Shown: one piece after another, positions 8,478 to 17,880 of the stretch
Numbering within the stretch: position 1 is the stretch's first letter
Layout of the letters: each line of letters opens with the position of its first letter
Source: Akkermansia muciniphila
GTDB taxonomy: Bacteria; Verrucomicrobiota; Verrucomicrobiia; Chthoniobacterales; Chthoniobacteraceae
Assembly (NCBI GenBank): GCA_945874745.1
Contig: CAMCIN010000006.1
Coordinates: 1 to 35,813 of the forward strand
Reading direction: 5' to 3'
DNA: 35,813 bases
Notes under the pieces: model-generated
What the model saw: only the letters and a program-made list of their open reading frames with translations
What the model was told of the DNA's origin: nothing
The model's database searches: none
Program-made: the position numbers and the translations under genes

Positions 8478-8495
8478 TTTGGAAAACATTCCAAA
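8478..8495. promoter_or_regulatory. Candidate LysR operator (inverted repeat)
   Basis: TTTGGAA-AACA-TTCCAAA is a perfect 7-bp inverted repeat with a 4-base spacer. It lies in the intergenic region between the divergent LysR gene (start 8439) and the copper-protein gene (start 8547). Its dyad symmetry and position are as expected for a LysR-type binding site. The assignment is an inference. Confidence 0.55.
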
Positions 8496-8546
8496 AGATA
8501 AACGTTCCTACAGCCTATTACTTAGCGCAACCCACTGCGTTCCCCT

Positions 8547-9827
8547 ATGAACCTCTCCCTATCTTCCCGCAGACTCGCGCTGCTCGCCTGCCTTCCCGCC
8601 CTCGTCCAGCCCGCCCTTGCACAGAAGCCGGACAAGGCGGAGCCCCTCAAGGTCAGCATCAAGGTCATCCCCGGAGCCATCCGTTTTGAGACCACCCGGT
8701 TTGACGTCACCGCGGGCGCCCGGGTCACCCTGACGCTTTCAAACGACTGCGTCATGCCGCACAACCTGGTGCTCCTCAAGCCGGACGCCGAGCCGGCCTT
8801 GGTCGCCGCCGTCAACACCATGGGGCTCGAGGGCATGGACAAGCACTTCGTGCCCGACGTCCCAGGGATCGTCGCCGCCACCAAGCTGCTGCAGCCCTTC
8901 AGCAAGGAGAACATCTCCTTCACCGCCCCGGAGGCCGAGGGCGACTATCCGTACGTCTGCACCTTTCCCGGCCACTGGTTTACCATGCGCGGGGTCATGC
9001 GCGTGCGTGCGGCGGGCGTCGCGCTGGCGGCGCCTGTCAAAAGCGGGGGCGGCGTCGAACAGGTGCCCGACGCGCTCAAAAACTCCGGCATGACGCACAA
9101 GCCTCTGGGCACGCCGGAAAAGCCCTTTGTGATGCGCACCTTTGCGCCGGACCCCGGACTCGATCCTGCCGTCTTCGCCCATCATGGGGTTGGCAAGGAC
9201 GGGGTGAAGTATGATCCCGCGACGCGGTTGGATGTGATCGGGAAGGTCACCGACCCGGCCACGGGCGTGGTCAAGGAGGGGCCGGTGGTGGTCAAGGCGG
9301 AGAAGGGGGTCGCGGGCGCGATTGCCGTAAACCACGGCCTTGAATTTTCTTACGTCTGGGACTCCACCGAATGCCGCCTGTTGTACGTGTGGCGCGGCGG
9401 CTTTCTGGACATGGACACCTACTGGGGCAAGGAGCCCGGAAGCGGCCGCCCCAAGATGTACATCCCCCGGCTCATGGGACACCTGGTGTACAGGGCCTCA
9501 GGCCCCATGCCGCTGGAGGGGGAGTTCAAAGGCGCCCCCGTTTTCCTCGGGTACAAGATGGAGAAAGGCGTTCCAGAATTCCGCTACCGGGTGGGGACAA
9601 AGACGTACAGGGAAAAGGTGCTTCCGGCGGGCGCGGAGGGTTTTGAATTGCGGATCACGCCGGAGCAGCCCGAGCGGCCAAAGGCCTGGGTGGTGTCTCC
9701 GGAAGATACTGCGGTCACCTCGGTACGGGGGGAGGGAGACGCATTTGTCGTCTCGGTCAAGGACAGGCCGGAACCGCCCCAGCCCGCCCCAAAACCCGCA
9801 GACGAGGCCAAAACAAAGAAGCCCTAA
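8547..9827 (+). CDS. Exported azurin-like copper domain fused to a second uncharacterised domain
   Basis: 426 residues with a signal peptide (cleavage near AQA/AQ at residue 25). Residues about 35-155 form a type I copper (cupredoxin) domain. The ligand set is complete: His72 in MPHNL, then Cys138, His143 and Met147 in VCTFPGHWFTM, with the azurin spacing C-x4-H-x3-M. A single-electron carrier or copper-binding role in the periplasm is therefore likely. The C-terminal 260 residues contain a segment around YVWRGGFLDMDTYWG. I associate this with a domain (possibly DUF6797-like) that accompanies dehydrogenases in PVC bacteria; that match is tentative. The last 20 residues are Pro/Lys-rich. The next gene, a sorbosone-dehydrogenase-like propeller, begins 13 bases later. 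Together they suggest a copper-linked oxidation or electron-transfer pair. Confidence 0.85.
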   Translation: MNLSLSSRRLALLACLPALVQPALAQKPDKAEPLKVSIKVIPGAIRFETTRFDVTAGARVTLTLSNDCVMPHNLVLLKPDAEPALVAAVNTMGLEGMDKHFVPDVPGIVAATKLLQPFSKENISFTAPEAEGDYPYVCTFPGHWFTMRGVMRVRAAGVALAAPVKSGGGVEQVPDALKNSGMTHKPLGTPEKPFVMRTFAPDPGLDPAVFAHHGVGKDGVKYDPATRLDVIGKVTDPATGVVKEGPVVVKAEKGVAGAIAVNHGLEFSYVWDSTECRLLYVWRGGFLDMDTYWGKEPGSGRPKMYIPRLMGHLVYRASGPMPLEGEFKGAPVFLGYKMEKGVPEFRYRVGTKTYREKVLPAGAEGFELRITPEQPERPKAWVVSPEDTAVTSVRGEGDAFVVSVKDRPEPPQPAPKPADEAKTKKP

Positions 9828-9840
9828 CCTCCTTCCGTTC

Positions 9841-11385
9841 ATGTTCTCCCAACCTTTTCTTTTTGTGAAAACCTCAAACGCCCTCCGTCATCCCTTGTGC
9901 GCTGCGCTGGCTTTGGCCGCGGCTCTGCCTCCGGCTCAGGCGCAGACCGGTGCCGCCCCCCAGAAGCCGTCCTACCAGGTCGAGGAGATTCCCGTGCCCA
10001 AGGGGGTCGCTCCGGAGATCGGCGGCCTGGGCTTCACTCCATCGGGCAAACTGGTGGTGCTCACCCGGCGTTCGGGAATTCTTACTGCTCTGCCCACTCC
10101 GGATGCCACCCACATGCAGTGGACCCGGTTCAGCGACCAGTCGTTGCACAACGCCAACGGGCTGTTTGTCATTTCGGACCGGGAGATGCTGGTCAGCCAG
10201 ATGCCCGAGCTGACCCGGGTGCTCGACAACGACGGGGACGGCATTGCTGATGAGTACCGTACCGAGGCCTCCTTCAACCTGAGCGGCGCCTACCACGAAG
10301 TCACCGCGGGGCCCGTTCCCGACGGTAAGGACGGCTTCTTTATCGCGCTCAACACCGCCTCCCATTCGGGCTTCACCTTTGAACACACCCGTGGCCTGTT
10401 TTCCGAGGTGAGCCGGCGCGGGCGCAACTTCGCCTCGGTGCAGCACCGCGGTTGGGTGATGCACTGGGATCCGAAAACGGGACTCACCCCCTGGGCCAAG
10501 GGCTTCCGCTCGCCCAACGGCATCCAAACCGGCCCGGACGGCTCGGTGTGGGTCACCGACAACCAGGGCGACTTCCGCACCACAAATCCCCTCTACCACG
10601 TGGAACAGGGCCTCTTCTACGGCCACCCCTCCTCGCTGGTCTGGGATCCCGCATACGTCAAAGCCGACCCGAAGCGGGATCCGCTCAAGCAGCCGATGGC
10701 TGAACTGGACGCGATGCGGGCCCCCGCGGCCGTGCTGTTTCCGTACGGCTTTTCCCGTTCTCCGGCCGAGCCCCTTTTTGACACAACCAACGGAAAGTTC
10801 GGTCCCTTCAAGGGGCAGATGCTCGTCGCGGACGCTGCGGCGCCGCGGATCATCCGGGTCATGCTCGAAAAGGTCGACGGGGTGATGCAGGGCGCTTGCG
10901 TGGATTTTTACTCCCACAACGGCCTGCGCAACGGTTCGAACCGGATGGTGTTTTCTCCGGAGGGCACGGAGCTTTACGTGGGCCAGACGATGCGCGAATG
11001 GGCCGGCGCCATGGAGGGGCTTCAGCGCATCAAGTTCAACGGCGGCAGCATCTTTGAAATTCTATCAATGCACCTGACCAGAGACGGCTTCGAGCTGGAA
11101 TTCACGCAGCCCGTGGATGCCGGGGTCGGGGAAAAGCCGGAGGCTTTCGCCACGGAATCGTACTGGTACGAATACTCCTCCAACTACGGCGGCCCTGAGT
11201 CGCAGAGCGAAAAGGTGCGCGTCTCCTCGGTGCAGTGGAGCGCCGACCGCCGAAAGGTGCGCCTTGTTTATCCCAAGCTGCAGGCCCAAAAAGTCATACG
11301 CCTCAACCTGACCGGGTTCACCTCGGGCGCCCAGCCCCTCGGCCACGCCATGGTCGCCTACACGATCAACCGGTTGGCAAACTAG
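9841..11385 (+). CDS. Secreted sorbosone-dehydrogenase-like beta-propeller
   Basis: 514 residues from the ATG at 9841, chosen because it gives a signal peptide (hydrophobic ALALAAALPPAQAQ, cleavage near residue 36) and follows the previous stop by 13 bases. The frame is open further upstream, but that part is a shadow of the copper-protein gene. The fold is a six-bladed propeller of the glucose/sorbosone dehydrogenase or PVC 'membrane-bound dehydrogenase' kind. Visible signatures are GGLGFTPSGKLVV, the calcium-site-like LDNDGDGIADEY, and SPNGIQTGPDGSVWVTDNQG. It may oxidise a sugar or aldehyde in the periplasm; the substrate and the use of PQQ are not proven. Likely co-transcribed with its neighbours on both sides. 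Confidence 0.82.
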   Translation: MFSQPFLFVKTSNALRHPLCAALALAAALPPAQAQTGAAPQKPSYQVEEIPVPKGVAPEIGGLGFTPSGKLVVLTRRSGILTALPTPDATHMQWTRFSDQSLHNANGLFVISDREMLVSQMPELTRVLDNDGDGIADEYRTEASFNLSGAYHEVTAGPVPDGKDGFFIALNTASHSGFTFEHTRGLFSEVSRRGRNFASVQHRGWVMHWDPKTGLTPWAKGFRSPNGIQTGPDGSVWVTDNQGDFRTTNPLYHVEQGLFYGHPSSLVWDPAYVKADPKRDPLKQPMAELDAMRAPAAVLFPYGFSRSPAEPLFDTTNGKFGPFKGQMLVADAAAPRIIRVMLEKVDGVMQGACVDFYSHNGLRNGSNRMVFSPEGTELYVGQTMREWAGAMEGLQRIKFNGGSIFEILSMHLTRDGFELEFTQPVDAGVGEKPEAFATESYWYEYSSNYGGPESQSEKVRVSSVQWSADRRKVRLVYPKLQAQKVIRLNLTGFTSGAQPLGHAMVAYTINRLAN

Positions 11386-11458
11386 GTGGTCCTTTCCCGT
11401 ACCCGCTCCTCAACTTAGCCTCTGAAGGGGGAGTCCTCCCAAACCGCACCCACCCAAG

Positions 11459-12289
11459 ATGAAATTCGCTATTTGCAACGAAACCTTCCCTGACTGGTCC
11501 TTTGAAAAAGCCTGCCACTTCGCCCGCGAGTGCGGCTACACAGGGCTTGAGGTCGCTCCCTTTACCCTCGCAAAGTACGCCACGGAGGTCGGTTCCGCCC
11601 GCCGGGCAGAGCTGCGCAAAACCGCCACAGAAGCGGGCTTGGAGATCATCGGACTCCACTGGCTGCTCGCCCAGACGGAGGGGTTTTATCTCACAACCCC
11701 CGACCCGGCCGTCCGCGCTGCGACGGCTGAATATCTGTGCGAATTGGTGCGATTGTGCGCCGATCTGGGGGGGCACGTGATGGTGCTGGGCTCTCCCAAG
11801 CAGCGTAACCTGCTTCCCGGCGTTTCGCACGAGGAGGGGATGCGCCTCGCAGCCGACACCCTGCAGCGTGTTGTCCCCGAGTTGGAGCGGCACGGCGTCA
11901 CCCTGGCCATCGAGCCGCTCGGGCCGGAGGAGGGCGACTTCCTGCGCACTGCCGACCTCGGCGTTGAGTTGATGCGGATGGTGGACTCCCCGAACTGCAG
12001 GCTCCATTTGGACGTCAAGGCAATGTCGACGGAGCCGACGCCCATTGTCGAAATCCTGCGAAAGCACCAAGCCAGCATCGCGCATTTTCACGCCAACGAT
12101 CCGAACCGCCGGGGCCCTGGAATGGGCGAGGTGGACTTCAGCCCCATCTTTGAAACGCTGCGGGAGATCCGGTACAACGGTTGGGTCTCGGTTGAGGTGT
12201 TCGATTACACGCCTGGCCCGGAGCGCCTCGCGCTCGAGAGCATCCGCTACATGCGTGAGACCCTCGAAAAGATCGGGGCCAAGGCATAG
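11459..12289 (+). CDS. Sugar phosphate isomerase/epimerase (xylose isomerase-like TIM barrel)
   Basis: 276 residues, the normal size for the AP-endonuclease-2/xylose-isomerase-like family. It begins MKFAICNETFPDW, typical of the first barrel strand. The metal ligands are visible in order: the Glu in AIEPLGPEEGDF, the Asp in LHLDVKAMS, the His in HFHANDPN with GEVDF following, and the Glu in VSVEVFDY. Members isomerise or epimerise keto-sugars with a divalent cation in the cytoplasm. The substrate is unknown. It starts 73 bases after the dehydrogenase-like gene, so it may handle the product of that secreted system; this is an inference. Confidence 0.88.
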   Translation: MKFAICNETFPDWSFEKACHFARECGYTGLEVAPFTLAKYATEVGSARRAELRKTATEAGLEIIGLHWLLAQTEGFYLTTPDPAVRAATAEYLCELVRLCADLGGHVMVLGSPKQRNLLPGVSHEEGMRLAADTLQRVVPELERHGVTLAIEPLGPEEGDFLRTADLGVELMRMVDSPNCRLHLDVKAMSTEPTPIVEILRKHQASIAHFHANDPNRRGPGMGEVDFSPIFETLREIRYNGWVSVEVFDYTPGPERLALESIRYMRETLEKIGAKA

Positions 12290-12344
12290 GAAGTGGTCAT
12301 GACTGGAAAACTTCCCTGGAACCTCCAGTGGAACAGAAGGTTAT

Positions 12345-12422
12345 ACGCACATAGCGCAGATGTTCACAGATGCTCCTGCTGGTGTCCGCCCATCTTTTGA
12401 ATCTGTAAAATCTGCGGATAAA
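12345..12422 (+). repeat. Dispersed intergenic repeat, copy B
   Basis: It contains TTCACAGATG (12363-12372), CCCATC and GTAAAATCTGCGGA (12405-12418), the same block order as copy A at 203-268 but in the opposite orientation. It fills most of the 164-base gap between the isomerase gene and the convergent PQQ-like gene. No coding potential is seen. Confidence 0.6.
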
Positions 12423-12453
12423 ACCCGGCGGCGGGGGCCTCAGTGCGTCAGTC

Positions 12454-14124
12454 TCATTGGCCGATACAGACGACTTCCTTCATGCTGCGGTGGTAAAGGC
12501 GGCCGTTGGCGTGGGAAAGGGAATTGAGGCTCCAGGTCTCGCCGGGCGTTCCGAGGTCGTTGACGGAGAGCAGCGCCTTTTCGTCCAGGACCTCCGCGTT
12601 CGCATTGAGGGTGTAAGTAATCCCCAGCATTGTCGTGAAATACACGTTGCCGCCGACCGCCGTCGGAGTCCCGAGATAGCCCCACCACCAGCCGTCCCCC
12701 TGGGAGCGCTTGTCGCTCGCAATATCAATGCCCTTGGAGTTCACCGTGGAGGACTTCTGCGGTGCGCCCCAGATCAGGCGGTCGGGCTTCCCTGCTTCCC
12801 GGTCTACGGAGACCGGTAGTTCAAGGTATTCCACCTTCCCGCTTTCCAGATGAACGCGGCCCACACAGTAGGGGGGGCCGAGGTGCTTGCCCGCTTCTGT
12901 GTAACACAGGAACCAGTGCCAGTCGCCCAGCAGAATGTTGCAGTGCTGCGCCGGAAAAACCTTCAGCGCAGGGGTTTGCTTTGAAAGGTCCGTGTCCGCG
13001 AGCAGTTCGTACCTGCCGGTGGCTGGCAGAAAGCGGCGCCAGTCCACCTTTGCCGTGAGCGACTGGGTGCGCAAAAGCGCCCCGGAGGCGGTGTCGAGAA
13101 CGAGTTGCTCGGAGTTGTCGCTGTTGACCCAGAGTGCGTATTTGGCGCTCCAGTGCTGTGCGTAGGCGGCCTTGCCCTTGCCGGGTTCATGCCGCCACAG
13201 CGTGCGTCCCTCGCGTCCGGAGGCCAGACTGGTGAGGCTCAGGCCGACGGGAAGTTCGGGCACGCCGTGGTAGGCGCCGCGGCCTTGGAGGAGCGCGGGC
13301 GAGCCGTCTGCGAGCCTGCCGAACACCGGCGTGTTGTAGTGGGTGAGCGCATCGTCGGAGACCCACAGGGTGCGGCCGGTCCGCTTGTCGATGGCGCGGA
13401 TGTAGTTCCAAGGATCGTTGGGCTCCCGCTTGGGATCGTCCAGGTCCCGCGGCTCCATGTTGAGCAGGGCGTCGCCTACAAGCATCGGCTCAAACTGCTT
13501 GTTGAAGGGGCGCCCGCCGGTCGGCTTCCATTCGCGCAGCCACTTGCGCTTGCCCTTAAAGTCGTAGCAGGCGACTGAGCCGCAGGCGTTGAAGAACCAG
13601 ACATGTTCGCCGTCAGTCAGCGGTGAGGGGGAGGTGGCGTCGCTGAAAAAATAGGCGGGGACGCTCGTTTCCTGCCCGGGGAGAATGTCGCTCCAAAGGA
13701 TTTTGCCTTCGCGGGAATCCAGGCAGTGTACGACCACGTCCTTACCCGCCGGTCTTTTTCCTTCCTCAGGTTTGAGTGTGGTCAGAAAAAGGTGTCCGTC
13801 CCAGACAGCGATTCCTCCCTGTCCTCCTTCGGGAAGCGTGGTCTTCCAAACTACGCCCTCACCGCGGGCCACACTCCAGCGCACGGGTGCACCCGCAGCC
13901 TCGACCGACCAGGTGCCGCGGGGACCGGCCGGCTGTGGCCAGTTTCGGTCCCACTCGGGGGCCGCGGCATGTGCGGTGCCGGAGCCAAGCAGGACGGTGA
14001 GGCAGGAAAAGAAAACGGCTAGGGGGACGCGGGGGAGGTTCACCCGAGGATCAACCCACGGTTGGCGGCAACATTCACGCACAAATAATCCGGTGCAACG
14101 CGCCAGCCGGGGTCGGGGCGCCAT
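12454..14124 (-). CDS. Secreted PQQ-like beta-propeller protein
   Basis: 556 residues from the ATG at 14124. The signal peptide core (LAVFFSCLTVLLGSGTAHA) starts only near residue 33, so a GTG at 14043 (residue 28) is a good alternative start; no Shine-Dalgarno decides between them. The mature protein opens with WDRNWPQPAGPRGTWS, the divergent version of the PQQ-like WPQxRGPxxxG opening. Blades such as VHCLDSREGKILWSD and RAIDKRTGRTLWVSDD follow. It is a periplasmic beta-propeller of the BamB/quinoprotein fold, and no catalytic set is recognised. It starts 24 bases after the stop of the ThuA-domain gene, so the two are likely one operon. It is distinct from the other propeller at 3229-4482. 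Confidence 0.85.
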   Translation of the reverse strand: MAPRPRLARCTGLFVRECCRQPWVDPRVNLPRVPLAVFFSCLTVLLGSGTAHAAAPEWDRNWPQPAGPRGTWSVEAAGAPVRWSVARGEGVVWKTTLPEGGQGGIAVWDGHLFLTTLKPEEGKRPAGKDVVVHCLDSREGKILWSDILPGQETSVPAYFFSDATSPSPLTDGEHVWFFNACGSVACYDFKGKRKWLREWKPTGGRPFNKQFEPMLVGDALLNMEPRDLDDPKREPNDPWNYIRAIDKRTGRTLWVSDDALTHYNTPVFGRLADGSPALLQGRGAYHGVPELPVGLSLTSLASGREGRTLWRHEPGKGKAAYAQHWSAKYALWVNSDNSEQLVLDTASGALLRTQSLTAKVDWRRFLPATGRYELLADTDLSKQTPALKVFPAQHCNILLGDWHWFLCYTEAGKHLGPPYCVGRVHLESGKVEYLELPVSVDREAGKPDRLIWGAPQKSSTVNSKGIDIASDKRSQGDGWWWGYLGTPTAVGGNVYFTTMLGITYTLNANAEVLDEKALLSVNDLGTPGETWSLNSLSHANGRLYHRSMKEVVCIGQ

Positions 14125-14148
14125 CCGCCCCAGCCGGTGCGTTCCGGG

Positions 14149-15186
14149 CTATTGTTTTGGCACCGGCGCGGGGTGGGGTTCGCCGGGCATGGCTTTTCCC
14201 AGTTCCAGATCCGAGATCTTCATGCCCTTGCGGTACCCTTTGAAGCCGTAGAAGCCGGGCTTGTACTCGTCGACAAAGTCCACCGGGGCCTTGGCGGGCA
14301 CATCCAGTCCGAGGCCCCAATAGACGCCGTTGACCACGAGCCGCCGCAGGCCCTCGTTTTCAAACTCGTTGGCCGCCCCCATCGTTGTGCAGAACACGCG
14401 GTTGGTCTTGCCTGATTCGTTGGTGTGCAGCCGGGTCCAGGCGACGGGCATCATCGGTGTATTGACGTCCTGTTCGACTTTGTCGGTGGAGCGTTTCTTG
14501 GCATAAGCGGCCGGCGCGGAGTCCGGCGTCATGCCCGCAAGGACCCGGCCGCGCAGCAGGATGGTGGCGTCGGCAGGAGGGTAGGCCTCGTACACGTCGC
14601 TGGTGCCGAACACATTGGCGACTCCGTGTAGAAGGGGAGAGCCTTCCGCCTCCGGTTCCGTGATGGCGAGAGTCGCTTCTGACTTGTGGCGGCCCCAGTG
14701 GCTCACCCACTTTTCCCCCAGCACGCGTTTGCCGAAGTCGGCAAGCCGGTTGCCGTTGAAGGCGTGGGTGGAGGTGCGCAGGCCCACGATCGGCTTGCCG
14801 GCCAGATAGGCTTTTTCAAAGGTCGCGAGCGCCTCCTCGGGCCAGTTGCGGAAGCGGAGCGAAAGGAGCAGCAGGTCGGCCGAGTTTATGGGTTCGGCGT
14901 CGGAAAGGGACTTCCCCGCGTCCGGATTGATGGTGCCGTCCTCGTCGGTCGAGAAGAGCACGGTGCATTTGAAGCCGTGGCGCTGGCTGAGGATCTTGGC
15001 GAGCATCGGAAGGGCCTCTTCCGAACGGTACTCTTCATCGCCGGCGAGCAGCACCACGTGCTTGCCCTGGCCGGGGCCGCCGGGACGGGCTTCAAAGACG
15101 AGGGAACGTTCGGCGGCAAGCAGCGGGGAGGACAGGAGGCCCAGGGCACTGAGGCAGGCGGCGAGAAGGGAGGGAGCAGGTTTCAT
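14149..15186 (-). CDS. Secreted ThuA-domain protein
   Basis: 345 residues from the ATG at 15186, which directly precedes a signal peptide (LLAACLSALGLLSSPLLAAE). Ten in-frame codons further upstream are not needed. The mature protein has KHVVLLAGDEEYRSEEALPML near its start and SADLLLLSLRFRNWPEEAL later, the layout of ThuA-like proteins with a glutamine-amidotransferase-like fold. The ThuA family is linked to trehalose/sugar use, and secreted ThuA proteins are very common in PVC bacteria. The reaction is not established. It is upstream of the second PQQ-like gene and divergent from gap across 283 bases. Confidence 0.85.
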   Translation of the reverse strand: MKPAPSLLAACLSALGLLSSPLLAAERSLVFEARPGGPGQGKHVVLLAGDEEYRSEEALPMLAKILSQRHGFKCTVLFSTDEDGTINPDAGKSLSDAEPINSADLLLLSLRFRNWPEEALATFEKAYLAGKPIVGLRTSTHAFNGNRLADFGKRVLGEKWVSHWGRHKSEATLAITEPEAEGSPLLHGVANVFGTSDVYEAYPPADATILLRGRVLAGMTPDSAPAAYAKKRSTDKVEQDVNTPMMPVAWTRLHTNESGKTNRVFCTTMGAANEFENEGLRRLVVNGVYWGLGLDVPAKAPVDFVDEYKPGFYGFKGYRKGMKISDLELGKAMPGEPHPAPVPKQ

Positions 15187-16513
<1,327 letters not shown>

Positions 16514-16530
16514 TCCCTCCTTTGGTTCTT

Positions 16531-16562
16531 CGGCTGCGTTCCCCTTTCGGGGGGCGCGGCCG
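16531..16562 (+). other. Strong hairpin in the gap-pgk junction
   Basis: Left arm 16531-16544 and right arm 16549-16562 pair over 14 base pairs (11 Watson-Crick, 3 G-U) around a TTTC loop. No U-tract follows, so read-through into pgk is expected. It could protect the gap mRNA 3' end after processing, or tune gap against pgk expression. Confidence 0.6.
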
Positions 16563-16599
16563 TGCCCGTTGTTCCAGCCCGAATTTTCTTTTTCTTACT

Positions 16600-17811
16600 A
16601 TGTCCAAACTTTCCGTCCGCGACCTTTCCCTCAGTGGTAAACGCGTCCTGCTGCGAGTCGATTTCAACGTCCCGACCGAGGTGCGCGAAGGCGTCACCCA
16701 CATCACCGACGACACCCGGATCCAGGAGAGCCTGCCCACGCTCCAGCATCTGCGGGCGGCCGGTGCAAAGGTGATCGTCATGGCCCACTTTGGCCGCCCC
16801 AAGGGCGAGGTGAATCCGAAGTACACGTTGCATCCCGTGGCGCAGCATCTTTCCCACCTGCTCGGCGCGGCAGTGGGTTTCTCTCCGGAGAGCACAGGCG
16901 CTGTACCGGCAAAGATGATTTCCGAGATGCACAACGGGGATGTGCTGCTTTTGGAGAATATGCGCTTTCACGCTGGGGAAGAGGGTAACGACGCGGCATT
17001 TGCCAAGGAACTCGCCGCCCTCGGTGACGTGTACGTCAACGACGCGTTCGGCGCGGCGCACCGCGCGCACGCTTCCACCGCGGGCATCGCAGCCTTCGTG
17101 CCGCAGGCGGCGATGGGCCTGCTCATGGAAAAGGAACTGCAGTACCTCCACGGAGAACTGCGTGAACCGGCCCGGCCCTTCGTGGTGATCCTGGGCGGTT
17201 CGAAGGTCTCCGACAAAATCGGGGTGATCAAGGCCCTCATGGAGAAGGCCAATACTTTCCTGATCGGCGGCGCCATGGCGTACACCTTCTTCCGTGCCCT
17301 GGGCATCCCCACTGGCAAGAGCCGGGTGGAGGCCGACAAGGTGGACCTCGCCAAGGAGATCCTCGCCCTCGCTGAAGCCAAGGGCGTGCGCTTTCTGCTG
17401 CCGGTCGACAACCTGGAAACCCAGGAGATCAGCGCCACTGCTCAACCCCGGCCCACCGGACTGGTTTCCCCCGAAAAGGGAATCAGCGAAGACTGGGAAG
17501 CCGTCGACATCGGGCCGGAGACGATCGCGCGCTACCGCGCGGAGATCGCCGGTGCGAAGACGGTTTTGTGGAACGGTCCGGTCGGCATTTTCGAACTGGA
17601 GCCGTTTGCAAACGGGACCAAGGCGATTGCCGCAGCGCTCGCCGACTCGGACGCGGTGACCATCATCGGCGGCGGCGATTCGGTGACGGCGGTCAAGCAG
17701 TTCGGTTACGGCGACAAGGTGTCGTTCTGCTCGACCGGCGGCGGCGCCTCGTTGGAGCTGCTTGAAGGCAAGGTGCTCCCCGGAGTGGCGGCCTTGTCCG
17801 AAAAAATCTAG
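16600..17811 (+). CDS. pgk: Phosphoglycerate kinase
   Basis: 403 residues from the ATG at 16600; the frame is open further upstream into gap, but the family starts at MSKLSVRDLSLSGKRVLLR. It transfers the acyl phosphate of 1,3-bisphosphoglycerate to ADP. Visible motifs are RVDFNVP, the substrate-binding histidine region AHFGRPKGE, the nucleotide-site GGSKVSDKI, WNGPVGIFE, and the glycine-rich GGGDSVTAV and STGGGASLE at the C-terminus. Middle gene of the glycolytic operon, 86 bases after gap. Confidence 0.98.
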   Translation: MSKLSVRDLSLSGKRVLLRVDFNVPTEVREGVTHITDDTRIQESLPTLQHLRAAGAKVIVMAHFGRPKGEVNPKYTLHPVAQHLSHLLGAAVGFSPESTGAVPAKMISEMHNGDVLLLENMRFHAGEEGNDAAFAKELAALGDVYVNDAFGAAHRAHASTAGIAAFVPQAAMGLLMEKELQYLHGELREPARPFVVILGGSKVSDKIGVIKALMEKANTFLIGGAMAYTFFRALGIPTGKSRVEADKVDLAKEILALAEAKGVRFLLPVDNLETQEISATAQPRPTGLVSPEKGISEDWEAVDIGPETIARYRAEIAGAKTVLWNGPVGIFELEPFANGTKAIAAALADSDAVTIIGGGDSVTAVKQFGYGDKVSFCSTGGGASLELLEGKVLPGVAALSEKI

Positions 17812-17830
17812 TCAAACTCAATCTGGAACG

Positions 17831-17858
17831 GCTCGCTCCGGCAAAAGCCGGGGCGGGT
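17831..17858 (+). other. Strong hairpin in the pgk-tpiA junction
   Basis: CGCTCCGGC (17834-17842) pairs with GCCGGGGCG (17847-17855) around an AAAA loop, with three further wobble or Watson-Crick pairs extending it outward. There is no U-tract. It matches in kind the hairpin at the gap-pgk junction. Confidence 0.55.
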
Positions 17859-17880
17859 CTTCCTGAAAAACACCCACCCC

